Below, piece by piece: positions 1-7,128 of a stretch of 12,665 nucleotides of DNA; position 1 is the first letter of the stretch; every line of letters begins with the position of its first letter. Origin of the DNA: Pseudomonadota bacterium. Its GTDB lineage: Bacteria; Pseudomonadota; Alphaproteobacteria; Rhizobiales; Xanthobacteraceae. The notes below the pieces were generated by a model that saw only the letters and a list, made by a program, of their open reading frames with translations, was not told the DNA's origin and made no database searches. Location: NCBI GenBank assembly GCA_023433965.1, contig JAEYTQ010000291.1:1-12665 (forward strand), in the 5' to 3' direction. Position numbers and translations under genes: made by a program.

Positions 1-112
1 CATGGTCGAAGCGGATGGCCTCGACGCGGCGATCGTCCGCCGCCAGCGCCACGACCGTGTTGCTGGTGCCGAAATCAATGCCGATCGAGACGGCGGGCGA
101 GGCGCTCGACAT
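1..112 (-). CDS. Hsp70-family (YegD-like) ATPase, N-terminal fragment
   Basis: Only the first 37 codons are inside the window; the gene continues past base 1. The reverse-strand reading begins MSSASPAVSIGIDFGTSN and contains IGIDFGTSNTVVALA at residues 10-24. This is the phosphate-1 loop of the actin/Hsp70 ATPase fold, where the backbone and Thr/Ser/Asn residues bind the ATP phosphates. Proteins with this start but a degenerate substrate domain are usually annotated as Hsp70-like or YegD-type chaperones. Chaperone activity cannot be judged from the fragment. The ATG at 112-110 has no strong Shine-Dalgarno. The gene lies 125 bases downstream of zigA on the same strand, so it may be co-transcribed with it unless the weak hairpin at 137-174 terminates. 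Another member of the actin/hexokinase superfamily is possible. Confidence 0.87.
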   Translation of the reverse strand, partial: MSSASPAVSIGIDFGTSNTVVALAADDRRVEAIRFDH

Positions 113-136
113 GAACCGCTCTGAACAGATGCCTGG

Positions 137-174
137 AAAAGGGGGGCAGAGCACTAACGGCTTTGCCCTCCCCT
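137..174 (-). terminator. Possible weak terminator downstream of zigA
   Basis: Read on the minus strand, GGGGAGGGCA and TGCCCCCC can pair with one bulged A around a loop of about 15 bases. The 3' arm runs straight into TTTT (bases 140-137). The stem is imperfect and the loop is large, so this may be a weak terminator or attenuator between zigA and the Hsp70-like gene. Confidence 0.3.
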
Positions 175-237
175 TGCAAGACCTGACCGGAGACGACCGA
201 GCCGCACCTGACGGCGAGGCTCTGATGTTCACCGCGC

Positions 238-1443
238 TCAGTTGGACTGATCGCCTCGACGCCAAGCCGGAAACGGATCGGCGAGCGTGGACCAGGCGGC
301 GATGTCCATGCGGGACGTATCAGGGACGAGACACGCATCCAGCCTGCGACGGATCTCGGTCTCGTCCATGCCGGTGCCGATGAACACGATCTCCTGGCGG
401 CGATCGCCGTACACCTCGTCCCAATACTGGCCGAGCCGCCTGCGCCAGGCCGCATCGTTCGGCCAGCGCTGCTTTGGAACGCTCGCCCACCAGAAGCCCA
501 AGGCTTCGGTCCTCACGATCGCACCCGCCTGGCTGATCTCGCCGAGCCATTGCGGCCTCGTCGCCAGCCAGAAATGCCCCTTGGCCCGGATCACGCCCGG
601 CCAGGACTGCTTGACGAACGCGTCGAACCTCGACGGATCGAACGGGCGGCGCGCACGGTAGACGAAGTTCTTCACGCCATATTCCTGCGTCTCGGGCACG
701 TGGTCGGCGAAACCGTAGAGCTCCTTGTACCAGAGCGGATGCTGCTGGGCCTTCTCGAAGTCGAAGCGGCCGGTGTCGAGCACGCGCTCGAAGGGCACGC
801 GGCTGTGGTTGGCCTCGATGATATCGGCTTCGGGATTCAACGAGCGGATGATCTGCCGCGCCGCCTCGCGCTGCTGCGGCGAGGCATCGTCCACCTTGTT
901 GAGGACGATCACGTCGGCGAACTCGATCTGCTCCACGAGGAGATCGACCAGCGTCCGCCTGTCGCCGTCGAGCGCCTCGCCGCGATCTCCGAGAAACTCG
1001 GTCGAGGAATAGTCCTTCAGCAGGTTGGCGGCATCGACCACCGTCACCATCGTATCCAGGCGGGCAACGTCGGAGAGGCTTGCGCCCTCGTCCGAGCGGA
1101 AATCGAACGTCGCTGCGACCGGGAGCGGCTCCGAAATGCCGGTCGATTCGATCAGCAAATAATCGAAGCGCCCACTTTCGGCGAGCGCCCGCACCTCCCT
1201 CAGGAGATCGTCCCGCAGGGTGCAGCAGATGCAGCCGTTGGTCATCTCCACCAGTTTCTCATCCGTCCGGGAGAGGTTGGCACCACCATCGCGGACCAGG
1301 TCCGCATCGATGTTCACCTCGCTCATGTCGTTCACGATCACCGCCACTTTCAGCCCGTGCCGGTTGTTCAGGACGTGATTCAGCAAAGTGGTCTTTCCAG
1401 CCCCGAGGAAGCCGGACAAGACGGTGACGGGCAGTTTGGGCAT
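238..1443 (-). CDS. zigA: COG0523/CobW-family zinc metallochaperone GTPase (ZigA-type)
   Basis: A 401-residue G3E-family P-loop GTPase. Walker A is G11-FLGAGK-T18. The metal-binding CxCC motif is C71-I-C-C74 inside [12 protein letters not shown]. The switch-like ESTG is at 99-102 and the guanine-specificity NKVD at 182-185, with a CobW C-terminal domain after about residue 260. Family members deliver zinc to client enzymes during zinc limitation. The N-terminus [19 protein letters not shown] fits the ZigA subgroup. I chose the ATG at 1443 because the family's conserved sequence begins there and an upstream Zur dyad fits a leader of about 70 bases. The in-frame ATG at 1497 would add 18 non-conserved residues and place the Zur box almost on its ribosome binding site. 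The Shine-Dalgarno at 1443 is weak. A cobalamin-linked CobW role is less likely because no cob genes are nearby. Confidence 0.94.
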   Translation of the reverse strand: MPKLPVTVLSGFLGAGKTTLLNHVLNNRHGLKVAVIVNDMSEVNIDADLVRDGGANLSRTDEKLVEMTNGCICCTLRDDLLREVRALAESGRFDYLLIESTGISEPLPVAATFDFRSDEGASLSDVARLDTMVTVVDAANLLKDYSSTEFLGDRGEALDGDRRTLVDLLVEQIEFADVIVLNKVDDASPQQREAARQIIRSLNPEADIIEANHSRVPFERVLDTGRFDFEKAQQHPLWYKELYGFADHVPETQEYGVKNFVYRARRPFDPSRFDAFVKQSWPGVIRAKGHFWLATRPQWLGEISQAGAIVRTEALGFWWASVPKQRWPNDAAWRRRLGQYWDEVYGDRRQEIVFIGTGMDETEIRRRLDACLVPDTSRMDIAAWSTLADPFPAWRRGDQSN

Positions 1444-1503
1444 GGAGGTCGAACAGCCTTTTGAGTGCGATGGGTCGGGGACGGTGAGACACGGCATTCC
1501 GCT

Positions 1504-1525
1504 ATGTAATGTTATAACATAACAT
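1504..1525 (-). promoter_or_regulatory. Zur-type operator upstream of zigA
   Basis: The core ATGTTATAACAT (1509-1520) is a perfect 12-base palindrome. Four further base pairs match on each side (1504-1507 with 1522-1525), with one mismatched pair at 1508/1521, giving a 22-base dyad. Its AT-rich form, built on GTTATAACAT, matches the Zur (zinc uptake repressor) sites known in Proteobacteria. It sits just upstream of a zinc metallochaperone gene, a standard Zur target. It overlaps the likely -10 region and start of transcription, consistent with repression by Zn-Zur and release under zinc starvation. Confidence 0.85.
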
Positions 1526-1549
1526 CTCGGGTATGACCGACCATGTCAA
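1521..1549 (-). promoter_or_regulatory. Sigma-70-type promoter for zigA
   Basis: On the minus strand a perfect -35 TTGACA (bases 1549-1544) is followed after 17 bases by GATGTT (1526-1521), a 3-of-6 match to the -10 consensus that keeps A2, T3 and T6. Transcription would start near 1514, inside the Zur dyad, leaving a leader of about 70 bases before the ATG at 1443. Confidence 0.6.
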
Positions 1550-1626
1550 GGTACCCCGTCGCGCCTCACGACTTATGCCGCAATGCGGCAGAACGAATGC
1601 TGCTATGCAAACAAACGCCTCGACAC

Positions 1627-1642
1627 TGGCATCTGGTATACA
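1627..1642 (+). promoter_or_regulatory. Recurrent motif copy A, upstream of the 45-codon gene
   Basis: TGGCAT-CTGGT-ATACA, one of four copies of TGGCAT-N5-ATAC(C/A) in the window. It lies 55 bases before the ATG at 1698. A TCGACA (1620-1625) stands just upstream, like the -35 elements beside copies B and C but one base closer. The core CTGGTATACATAA is the reverse complement of the centre of copy C. The binding factor is unknown. Confidence 0.5.
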
Positions 1643-1697
1643 TAAGCTGCTCTTGAGATGAGACAGCGGGTTGGCTGTCTCCAGAAAGGGATTTCCG

Positions 1698-1835
1698 ATG
1701 TCCAAGACCGCTTCCGTCGCCCTCGCCCCCTCCTCGTCGCTGTTCTCGCGTCTGATGGCTGCGATCGACAGCTTCCTGATGGCGAGCGCCGAAATCTCCA
1801 ATCGCAACGGCGACCTGCCGCGCGTTGGCCTGTAA
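1698..1835 (+). CDS. Small conserved-looking hypothetical protein, 45 residues
   Basis: A 45-codon gene starting MSKTASVALAPSSSLFSRLM and ending NRNGDLPRVGL. AGAAAGGGA (1683-1691) serves as Shine-Dalgarno six bases before the ATG. A perfect terminator follows 60 bases after the stop, and motif copy A lies upstream, so the reading frame has a full transcription unit of its own. Residues 14-32 form a likely amphipathic helix (SLFSRLMAAIDSFLMASAE) with no long hydrophobic run, so the product is probably cytosolic or peripherally membrane-associated. The C-terminal NGDLPR pattern is reminiscent of short orphan proteins I have seen in Bradyrhizobium, a recollection rather than a search result. The function is unknown. 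Confidence 0.78.
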   Translation: MSKTASVALAPSSSLFSRLMAAIDSFLMASAEISNRNGDLPRVGL

Positions 1836-1895
1836 AAGGTCCCTGTCTTCCAGCCGCAACGGCGGGTGGCAGACCCGGCGCCGCACCGATCGAGC

Positions 1896-1923
1896 AAATG
1901 GCCCCACTTCGGGGCCATTTTTT
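1896..1923 (+). terminator. Strong rho-independent terminator after the 45-codon gene
   Basis: AAATGGCCCC (1896-1905), loop ACTTC, then GGGGCCATTT (1911-1920): a perfect 10-base stem. The T-run spans 1918-1923. The opposite strand offers only three T residues, so it acts mainly in the plus direction, insulating the tct operon from the small gene. Confidence 0.92.
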
Positions 1924-2274
1924 GTGGGAGCGCACCTGCCGCGGACGGTGAGTGCGACAATTTGTCCAGCTGTCACTCAGGCGATCTGATTGTGAGCGTG
2001 CTGGCATCTCGCATACCATGCCACAACCATAACGATTGCCAAACGCAAGAGACTGAAAGGGGGACGGCATCGCAAGGATCGGAAACGGCCTGGGGAGCAC
2101 GTGCCTGAGCCTTGTTCGAAAGAAGTGGATGCCGCGTTTTCTCCAAGAATAGAGTTTCTGGCGGGACTGTCCTGGGAGAAGCTAGTCAGGTGACCTCAGG
2201 CATGTGACACGAGATGGGTTGACGCAAGCCGACGAAGAGCGGCCGCGTTGAGGGTTCGACAGGGAGTGAAACAG
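1924..2274 (+). other. Long non-coding leader region before tctC
   Basis: This stretch of about 350 bases holds motif copy D (2002-2023) and no convincing gene. From motif D to the tctC start codon is about 250 bases, much longer than the 34-55 bases separating the motif from the other genes. A short GTG frame (2101-2190, 29 codons, GGGGAG just upstream) is present but has no other support. The likely tctC Shine-Dalgarno AGGGAG is at 2261-2266. No riboswitch class was recognised. Confidence 0.5.
2002..2023 (+). promoter_or_regulatory. Recurrent motif copy D, upstream of tctC
   Basis: TGGCAT-CTCGC-ATACC (2002-2017), followed directly by ATGCCA (2018-2023). TGGCAT and ATGCCA are perfect inverted 6-base arms ten bases apart, so this copy is also a dyad. 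Unlike copies B and C it has no TTGA element eight bases upstream, and it lies about 250 bases from the tctC start. Confidence 0.45.
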
Positions 2275-3279
2275 ATGAAGCCGTTCGTTCTGAATGTCGC
2301 TTTGGCGGCAATCGTGATGTCGTGCGCCGGCAGCAGCGCCAGCCGCGCGGCCTGGGAGCCCGTCCGCCCGGTCGAGTTCATCGTGCCTGCGGGCACCGGC
2401 GGCGGCGCCGACCAGATGGCACGCACCATCCAGGGCATCGTCTCCAAGCCCAATTTGATGAAGCAGCCGCTGGTCGTCATCAACAAGGCGGGCGGTGCGG
2501 GCGGTGAAGGCTTCCTCGACGTGAAGACGTCGGCGAACAATCCGCACAAGATCATCATCACGCTCTCGAACCTGTTCACGACGCCGCTCGCCACGGGAAT
2601 TCCGTTCAACTGGAAGGATCTGACCCCCGTCGCGATGCTCGCGCTCGACGAGTTCGTGCTGTGGGTGAATGCCGAGAAGCCGTACAACTCCGTCAAGGAC
2701 TACATCGACGCCGCGAAGAAGGCGCCGAGCGGCTCGTTCAAGATGGGCGGCACCGGATCGAAGCAGGAAGACCAGATCATCACGGTCGGCATCGAGAAGG
2801 CGATCGACGCGAAGTTCACCTACATCCCCTACAAGGGCGGCGGCGAAGTCGCGGTGCAGCTGGTCGGAAATCACATCGATTCGACCGTCAACAATCCGAT
2901 CGAGGCGGTCGCGCAATGGCGCGGCGGCAAGCTCCGTCCGCTCTGCGTGTTCGACGGCCAGCCGATGGCCTATGACGAGCCGATCGCCGACGGCAAGGCC
3001 TGGAAGGATATTCCGACCTGCAAGTCGCAGGGCCTTGCGATGGAATATCTCATGCTGCGCGGCGTCTTCATGGCGCCCAAGGCCACCAAGGACCAGGTTG
3101 AATATTACGTCGAGCTGTTCAAGAAGGTGCGCGCCACGCCGGAATGGCAGGAGTTCATGAAGAACGGCGCCTTCAACACGACCTTCCTGACCGGCGCCGA
3201 CTACGCCAAGTGGATCGAGGCGGAGGAGAAGCGCCACCAGGACCTGATGAAGGAAGCCGGCTTCCTCGCATCGAATTGA
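2275..3279 (+). CDS. tctC: Tripartite tricarboxylate transporter substrate-binding protein (TctC/Bug family)
   Basis: A 334-residue periplasmic receptor that captures a carboxylate and hands it to the TctB-TctA membrane complex. Residues 1-26 form an export signal (MKPFVLNVALAAIVMSC...), with cleavage most likely at SRAA-WEP. VMSC at 14-17 resembles a lipobox but has an unusual Met at -2. The Bug-family ligand loop follows as IVPAGTGGGADQMAR. The ATG at 2275 was chosen because AGGGAG lies eight bases upstream and the signal peptide starts there; an in-frame TTG at 2248 would add nine residues ahead of it. The gene leads the tctCBA operon. The substrate cannot be read from sequence: citrate, other di- or tricarboxylates and aromatic acids are all known for the family. 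Confidence 0.95.
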   Translation: MKPFVLNVALAAIVMSCAGSSASRAAWEPVRPVEFIVPAGTGGGADQMARTIQGIVSKPNLMKQPLVVINKAGGAGGEGFLDVKTSANNPHKIIITLSNLFTTPLATGIPFNWKDLTPVAMLALDEFVLWVNAEKPYNSVKDYIDAAKKAPSGSFKMGGTGSKQEDQIITVGIEKAIDAKFTYIPYKGGGEVAVQLVGNHIDSTVNNPIEAVAQWRGGKLRPLCVFDGQPMAYDEPIADGKAWKDIPTCKSQGLAMEYLMLRGVFMAPKATKDQVEYYVELFKKVRATPEWQEFMKNGAFNTTFLTGADYAKWIEAEEKRHQDLMKEAGFLASN

Positions 3280-3295
3280 GCCACGGCATCGACGA

Positions 3296-3324
3296 CGGCC
3301 GAGGATGCCGCGCGTCCTCGGCCG
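3296..3324 (+). other. Intercistronic stem-loop between tctC and tctB
   Basis: CGGCCGAGGA (3296-3305) pairs perfectly with TCCTCGGCCG (3315-3324) around a nine-base loop: a 10-base stem 17 bases after the tctC stop. No T-run follows, so it is not a classical terminator. Such structures after binding-protein genes often protect the upstream mRNA from 3' decay and allow excess receptor over membrane subunits. That role is inferred here. Confidence 0.7.
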
Positions 3325-3364
3325 GCTGCGACGCGACAAGACTGCTTCTCCGCATGGAGGCCTC

Positions 3365-3862
3365 ATGACCGAACGATCGCGATCCGAATCCGGCCCCGCA
3401 CACAAGACGCTGGAGATCGGCATGGCGCTGCTGATCGGCGCCTTCGGCCTGGTCGTGATCTTCGGCAGCCTGAAGGCCGGCATCAACTGGGGCGCGGAGG
3501 GCCCGCGTGCCGGCTTCTTCCCGTTCTATGTCGGCGTCGCCATCGTCGGCGCGAGCGCCATCAACGTCTGGCACGCGCAGCGCGACGACGACGGCCGGCT
3601 GTTCGCGGAATGGGGACAGCTGCGCCAGGTCATGAGCGTGGTGGTGCCGACGGCGATCTATGTCGGCTCGATGCCGTTCATCGGGCTCTACGTCGGCTCG
3701 ATGGTCTTCATCGCCTGGTTCATGCGCTGGCTCAGCGGCTATCGCTGGCTGACGGTCGCCGCGGTCGCGATCGGCATGCCGGTCGTCACCTATCTGGTTT
3801 TCGAGCGCTGGTTCCTGGTGCCCCTTCCCAAGGGTCCGCTCGAGGAATGGCTCGGCCTGTGA
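3365..3862 (+). CDS. tctB: Tripartite tricarboxylate transporter small membrane subunit (TctB)
   Basis: A 165-residue integral membrane protein, the small and poorly conserved subunit of the TTT complex. Four hydrophobic segments are visible: LEIGMALLIGAFGLVVIFGS (about 16-35), FFPFYVGVAIVGASAINVW (about 51-70), VVVPTAIYVGSMPFIGLYVG running into MVFIAWFM (about 95-125), and a C-terminal segment WLTVAAVAIGMPVVTYLVF. GGAGG (3356-3360) four bases before the ATG at 3365 fixes the start; upstream in-frame codons run through the stem-loop and are non-conserved. It lies 85 bases after tctC and 42 before tctA, the usual C-B-A order. Confidence 0.93.
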   Translation: MTERSRSESGPAHKTLEIGMALLIGAFGLVVIFGSLKAGINWGAEGPRAGFFPFYVGVAIVGASAINVWHAQRDDDGRLFAEWGQLRQVMSVVVPTAIYVGSMPFIGLYVGSMVFIAWFMRWLSGYRWLTVAAVAIGMPVVTYLVFERWFLVPLPKGPLEEWLGL

Positions 3863-3904
3863 GAGCCACGCATCCGTTCAATCGCTGCTGCAGGACGTCC
3901 TGAC

Positions 3905-5404
3905 ATGGAAGAGTTGGCCAATCTGTTTCACGGCTTCGCGGTCGCCCTGCAGCCCTACAACATCATGCTGATGGTGATCGGCATCACGCTCGGCGTCATC
4001 ATCGGCGTGCTGCCCGGGCTCGGGGGCGCCAACGGCGTCGCGATCCTGCTTCCCCTCACCTTCAGCATGCCGCCGACATCGGCCATCATCATGCTGTCCT
4101 GCATCTATTGGGGCGCATTGTTCGGCGGCGCCATCACTTCGATCCTGTTCAACATACCCGGCGAACCGTGGTCGGTGGCGACCACCTTCGACGGCTATCC
4201 GATGGCGCAGCAGGGCAAGCCCGGCGAAGCCCTGACGGCCGCCTTCACCTCCTCCTTCGTCGGCGCGCTGTTCGCCGTCATCATGATCACGCTGGTTGCG
4301 CCCCTCGTCGCCGGCTTTGCGCTGCGATTTGGGCCGGCGGAGAAGTTCGCCGTCTACTTCCTCGCCTTCTGCTCCTTCGTCGGCCTCAGCAAGGAGCCGC
4401 CGTTCAAGACCATCGCGGCGATGATGATCGGATTCGCGCTTGCGGCGGTCGGCCTCGATTCCATCACCGGCCAGTTGCGGCTGACCTTCGGCGTCACCGA
4501 GCTGCTCAACGGCTTCGATTTCCTGATCGCCGTGATCGGCCTGTTCGGCATCGGCGAGATCCTGCTGACCATGGAGGAAGGGCTGGCCTTCCGCGGCGGC
4601 AAGGCCAGCATCAACCTTCGCGTGGTGCTGCAGACCTGGCGAGAGCTGCCGGCCTATTGGATGACCTCGCTGCGCTCCTGCCTGATCGGGTGCTGGATGG
4701 GCATCACTCCCGCCGGTGCGACGCCGGCCTCCTTCATGAGCTACGGCATCGCCAAGCGCCTGGCGCGGCGCGGCAACAATTTCGGCAAGGGCGAGATCGA
4801 GGGTGTGATCGCGCCGGAGACGGCCGCGCATGCCGCGGGCACCTCGGCGCTGCTGCCGATGCTCTCGCTCGGCGTGCCGGGCTCCCCGACGGCCGCCGTG
4901 CTGCTCGGCGGCCTCTTGATCTGGGGCCTGCAGCCCGGCCCGATGCTGTTCGTCGAGCAGAAGGAATTCGTCTGGGGCCTGATCGCCTCAATGTATCTCG
5001 GCAATCTCGTCGGCCTCATCGTGGTGCTGACCTGCGTGCCGATCTTCGCCGCGATCCTGCGCGTGCCGTTCGGCATCATCGCGCCGCTGATCCTGGTGCT
5101 GTGCGCGATCGGCGCCTATTCGGTGCACAACAGCACCTTCGACGTGATGCTGATGCTGGTGTTCGGCGTGCTCGGCTATCTCCTGAAGAAGTGCAACTAC
5201 CCGCTCGCTCCGCTGGTGCTCGCCATCGTGCTCGGCGACAAGGCCGAGGAAGCGTTCCGCCAATCGCTATTGGGCTCGCAGGGATCGCTCGGGGTGTTCT
5301 TCTCCAACGGCCTCGTCAGCACGATCATGGCGCTGGGCCTCGTCGCCCTGTTCTGGTCCGCGATCCAGGAAGGCTATAGCCGGCTGCGCACGTCGATGGC
5401 GTGA
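3905..5404 (+). CDS. tctA: Tripartite tricarboxylate transporter large permease (TctA)
   Basis: The 499-residue channel-forming subunit of the TTT system, which imports carboxylates in symport with an ion. The family's duplicated architecture is visible. Repeat one has VLPGLGGANGVAILLPLTF (about 34-52) and NIPGEPWSVATTFDGYPMA, the typical NxPG...DGYPMA loop. Repeat two has APETAAHAAGTSALLP and LGVPGSPTAAVLLGGLLIWG around residues 305-340. There are about 11-12 hydrophobic segments, and the length of about 500 is normal. AGGA at 3892-3895 lies nine bases before the ATG. No clear rho-independent terminator follows; a GC-rich hairpin at 5491-5518 may mark the transcript end. Confidence 0.97.
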   Translation: MEELANLFHGFAVALQPYNIMLMVIGITLGVIIGVLPGLGGANGVAILLPLTFSMPPTSAIIMLSCIYWGALFGGAITSILFNIPGEPWSVATTFDGYPMAQQGKPGEALTAAFTSSFVGALFAVIMITLVAPLVAGFALRFGPAEKFAVYFLAFCSFVGLSKEPPFKTIAAMMIGFALAAVGLDSITGQLRLTFGVTELLNGFDFLIAVIGLFGIGEILLTMEEGLAFRGGKASINLRVVLQTWRELPAYWMTSLRSCLIGCWMGITPAGATPASFMSYGIAKRLARRGNNFGKGEIEGVIAPETAAHAAGTSALLPMLSLGVPGSPTAAVLLGGLLIWGLQPGPMLFVEQKEFVWGLIASMYLGNLVGLIVVLTCVPIFAAILRVPFGIIAPLILVLCAIGAYSVHNSTFDVMLMLVFGVLGYLLKKCNYPLAPLVLAIVLGDKAEEAFRQSLLGSQGSLGVFFSNGLVSTIMALGLVALFWSAIQEGYSRLRTSMA

Positions 5405-5464
5405 GGTCCGCGAGGCGTCGCAGCACCCTCCCGGCGCACGCCAAATTGCCGCAGGTCGGACTTC

Positions 5465-5481
5465 TGGAATATAGAATTCCA
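5465..5481. promoter_or_regulatory. Dyad TGGAAT-N5-ATTCCA, possible operator
   Basis: Perfect 6-base inverted arms flank ATAGA, 60 bases after tctA. The TGGAAT...ATTCCA arrangement resembles IclR-type sites (E. coli IclR prefers TGGAAATNATTTCCA), but GntR-type proteins also use such dyads. No regulator gene is in the window and the site is about 330 bases from the next start codon. Confidence 0.3.
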
Positions 5482-5490
5482 AGGAGTGAC

Positions 5491-5518
5491 GCGCGGGCCG
5501 GGGCCCCGCGTCCCGCGC
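5491..5518 (+). other. GC-rich hairpin after tctA
   Basis: GCGCGGG (5491-5497) and CCCGCGC (5512-5518) pair perfectly, with a GGGGCCCC self-complementary stretch inside. There is no T-run, so it is not a classical terminator; it may stabilise the 3' end of the tct transcript. Confidence 0.35.
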
Positions 5519-5735
5519 CCGGTGAACAGCACCAAGTGGAAAAGCTGCAATAGCGCGACCTCTCGGCGAGGTCTCGGCGCGATCCAATGATTGTAAAACT
5601 TGTGCCTTATCAATAGATTATCTGCAAAACCCCGACGAATGCCGGCGCAGTGGCGACAATTCGGGCTTTACAATTGCGCGACTACGGCGCATGTGAATAA
5701 GACTGCGCTATTTTGCCGCACATCCCGACCTCCGC

Positions 5736-5764
5736 TTGAATATTGGCATATTGAATACCAGGAT
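5736..5764 (+). promoter_or_regulatory. Promoter/operator of the OxlT-like gene with motif copy B
   Basis: TTGAAT (5736-5741), a 17-base spacer, then CAGGAT (5759-5764) make a weak promoter. The spacer contains TGGCAT-ATTGA-ATACC (5744-5759). From TTGGCAT onward, 20 of 24 bases match copy C before the CBS gene, and the spacing to TTGA is identical. The outer bases GCAT...ATGC form an inverted repeat. The overlap with the core promoter suggests an operator. Confidence 0.5.
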
Positions 5765-5813
5765 GCGCGCCAGCGCATGCATAAAAATGATGGCGCGTTC
5801 GGGAGGGTTTTGA

Positions 5814-7103
5814 ATGACGGACATGGTGCAGTCGGCGGCGGCTCCTAGTGTCGCACGCGTGAGCGATGCGTATCGCTGGGCGCAATTGGCCATCGGCGTG
5901 GCGGCGATGGTCATGATCGCCAACTATCAGTACGGCTGGACGTTCTTCGTCCCCGACATCCAGAAGACGTTCGGCTGGGATCGCGCCTCGATCCAGTGGG
6001 CCTTCACCCTGTTCGTGTTGTTCGAGACCTGGCTGGTGCCGGTCGAAGGATGGTTCGTCGACAAATACGGCCCGCGCATCGTCGTGCTGGTCGGCGGCGT
6101 GCTCTGCGCCATCGGCTGGGCGATCAACGCGCAGGCCACCTCGCTCAACGGCTACTATCTCGGCATGATCATCGCGGGCATCGGCGCCGGCGGCGTCTAC
6201 GGCACCTGCGTCGGCAACGCGCTGAAGTGGTTTCCGGACAAGCGCGGCCTTGCCGCCGGCATCACGGCCGCCGGCTTCGGTGCGGGCTCCGCGCTGACCG
6301 TGGCGCCGATCCAGGCCATGATCAAGGACAGCGGTTTCCAGACCACCTTCCTCTATTTCGGCCTCGGCCAGGGCATCATCATCTGCATTCTCTCCTTCTT
6401 CCTGCTCGCGCCGAAAGCAGGCCAGGTGCCGAACGTGGTGGCGAATGCCAATATCATCCAGACCCGGCGCAACTATCAGCCGACCGAAGTGCTGCGCCAG
6501 CCAATCTTCTGGCTGATGTACTTCATGTTCGTGATCGTCGGCGCGGGTGGACTGATGGTCACCGCGAACCTGAAGCCGATCGCTGTTGACTGGAAGGTCG
6601 ACAGCGTGCCCGTGACGCTGATGGCGGTGACGATGACGGCGGTGACCTTCGCGGCCACGATCGACCGTGTGCTCAACGGCCTGACGCGTCCGTTCTTCGG
6701 CTGGATCTCCGACATGATCGGGCGCGAGAACACCATGTTCATCGCCTTCGGCATGGAAGGATTCGGCATCTGGATGCTCTACCTCTGGGGCCACGATCCG
6801 GTCTGGTTCGTGCTGCTCTCGGGCTTCGTGTTCTTCGCCTGGGGCGAGATCTACTCGCTGTTCCCCTCGACCTGCACCGACACGTTCGGCGCCAAGTTCG
6901 CGACCACCAATGCCGGCCTGCTCTACACCGCCAAGGGCACCGCCGCACTGCTCGTGCCGATCGCCAACTACATGCAGCAGTCGTCGGGGACGTGGGACGC
7001 CGTCTTCATCATCGCCGCCGGCGCCAACATCCTGGCGTCGCTGCTGGCGATCGCGGTGCTCAAGCCTTGGCGCAAGGTCGTGGTCGCGAAATCGACCCTC
7101 TGA
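5814..7103 (+). CDS. oxlT: OxlT-like oxalate/formate antiporter (MFS)
   Basis: A 429-residue 12-helix major facilitator protein. Loop 2-3 has DKYGPR (83-88) and loop 8-9 has the matching DMIGRE (300-305). The sequence resembles OxlT, which exchanges external oxalate for formate and feeds the formyl-CoA pathway. OxlT of Oxalobacter uses a helix-8 arginine (R272) and a helix-11 lysine (K355) to bind the dianion. Here R292 (GLTRPFFG) and K374 (YTAKGTAALL) are 82 residues apart, close to the 83 in OxlT, which supports a dicarboxylate substrate. GGAGGG lies seven bases before the ATG. Motif copy B is upstream and a strong terminator follows. No frc or oxc gene is in the window, so another small carboxylate is possible. 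Confidence 0.85.
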   Translation: MTDMVQSAAAPSVARVSDAYRWAQLAIGVAAMVMIANYQYGWTFFVPDIQKTFGWDRASIQWAFTLFVLFETWLVPVEGWFVDKYGPRIVVLVGGVLCAIGWAINAQATSLNGYYLGMIIAGIGAGGVYGTCVGNALKWFPDKRGLAAGITAAGFGAGSALTVAPIQAMIKDSGFQTTFLYFGLGQGIIICILSFFLLAPKAGQVPNVVANANIIQTRRNYQPTEVLRQPIFWLMYFMFVIVGAGGLMVTANLKPIAVDWKVDSVPVTLMAVTMTAVTFAATIDRVLNGLTRPFFGWISDMIGRENTMFIAFGMEGFGIWMLYLWGHDPVWFVLLSGFVFFAWGEIYSLFPSTCTDTFGAKFATTNAGLLYTAKGTAALLVPIANYMQQSSGTWDAVFIIAAGANILASLLAIAVLKPWRKVVVAKSTL

Positions 7104-7128
7104 CCAGCCTCACAGCTCGGCAAGCCCG

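Larger units (their letters stand above)
5405..5813 (+). other. 409-base regulatory gap between tctA and the OxlT-like gene
   Basis: No gene was found. Contents in order: an inverted repeat TGGAAT-N5-ATTCCA (5465-5481), a GC hairpin (5491-5518), a small hairpin GACCTC-TCGGC-GAGGTC (5557-5573), a weak promoter-like pair TTGTAA-17-TAGATT (5591-5619), motif copy B (5744-5759), and the Shine-Dalgarno GGAGGG (5801-5806). The second half is noticeably more AT-rich than the flanking genes, as expected of a promoter region. An 82-codon frame across 5600-5848 overlaps the next gene's start and looks spurious. Confidence 0.6.

Noticed and set aside
1866..2108. 80-codon plus-strand frame
   Set aside because: It reads through a perfect terminator and motif D, and its composition is not protein-like.
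2101..2190. 29-codon GTG frame in the tctC leader
   Set aside because: Only a GGGGAG close upstream supports it; no recognisable sequence, promoter or terminator.
2182..3486. Long minus-strand open frame (434 codons) opposite tctC and tctB
   Set aside because: It is antisense to genes with clear family motifs, has shadow-type composition, and no plausible ribosome binding site.
3878..4831. Long minus-strand open frame opposite tctA
   Set aside because: It is rich in His, Gln, Arg and Asp, as expected for the reverse complement of a GC-rich membrane-protein gene; tctA is unambiguous.
4108..5379. Plus-strand 423-codon frame inside tctA
   Set aside because: It is an arginine- and alanine-rich shifted frame of tctA with no family resemblance.
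5744..5759. Sigma-54 promoter reading of TGGCAT-N5-ATACC
   Set aside because: The spacing resembles a -24/-12 promoter, but none of the four copies has the essential GC at -12 (ATAC replaces TTGC).
5682..6794. Minus-strand 370-codon frame opposite the OxlT-like gene
   Set aside because: It is a His/Asp/Arg-rich shadow; the plus strand carries a full MFS protein with ribosome binding site and terminator.
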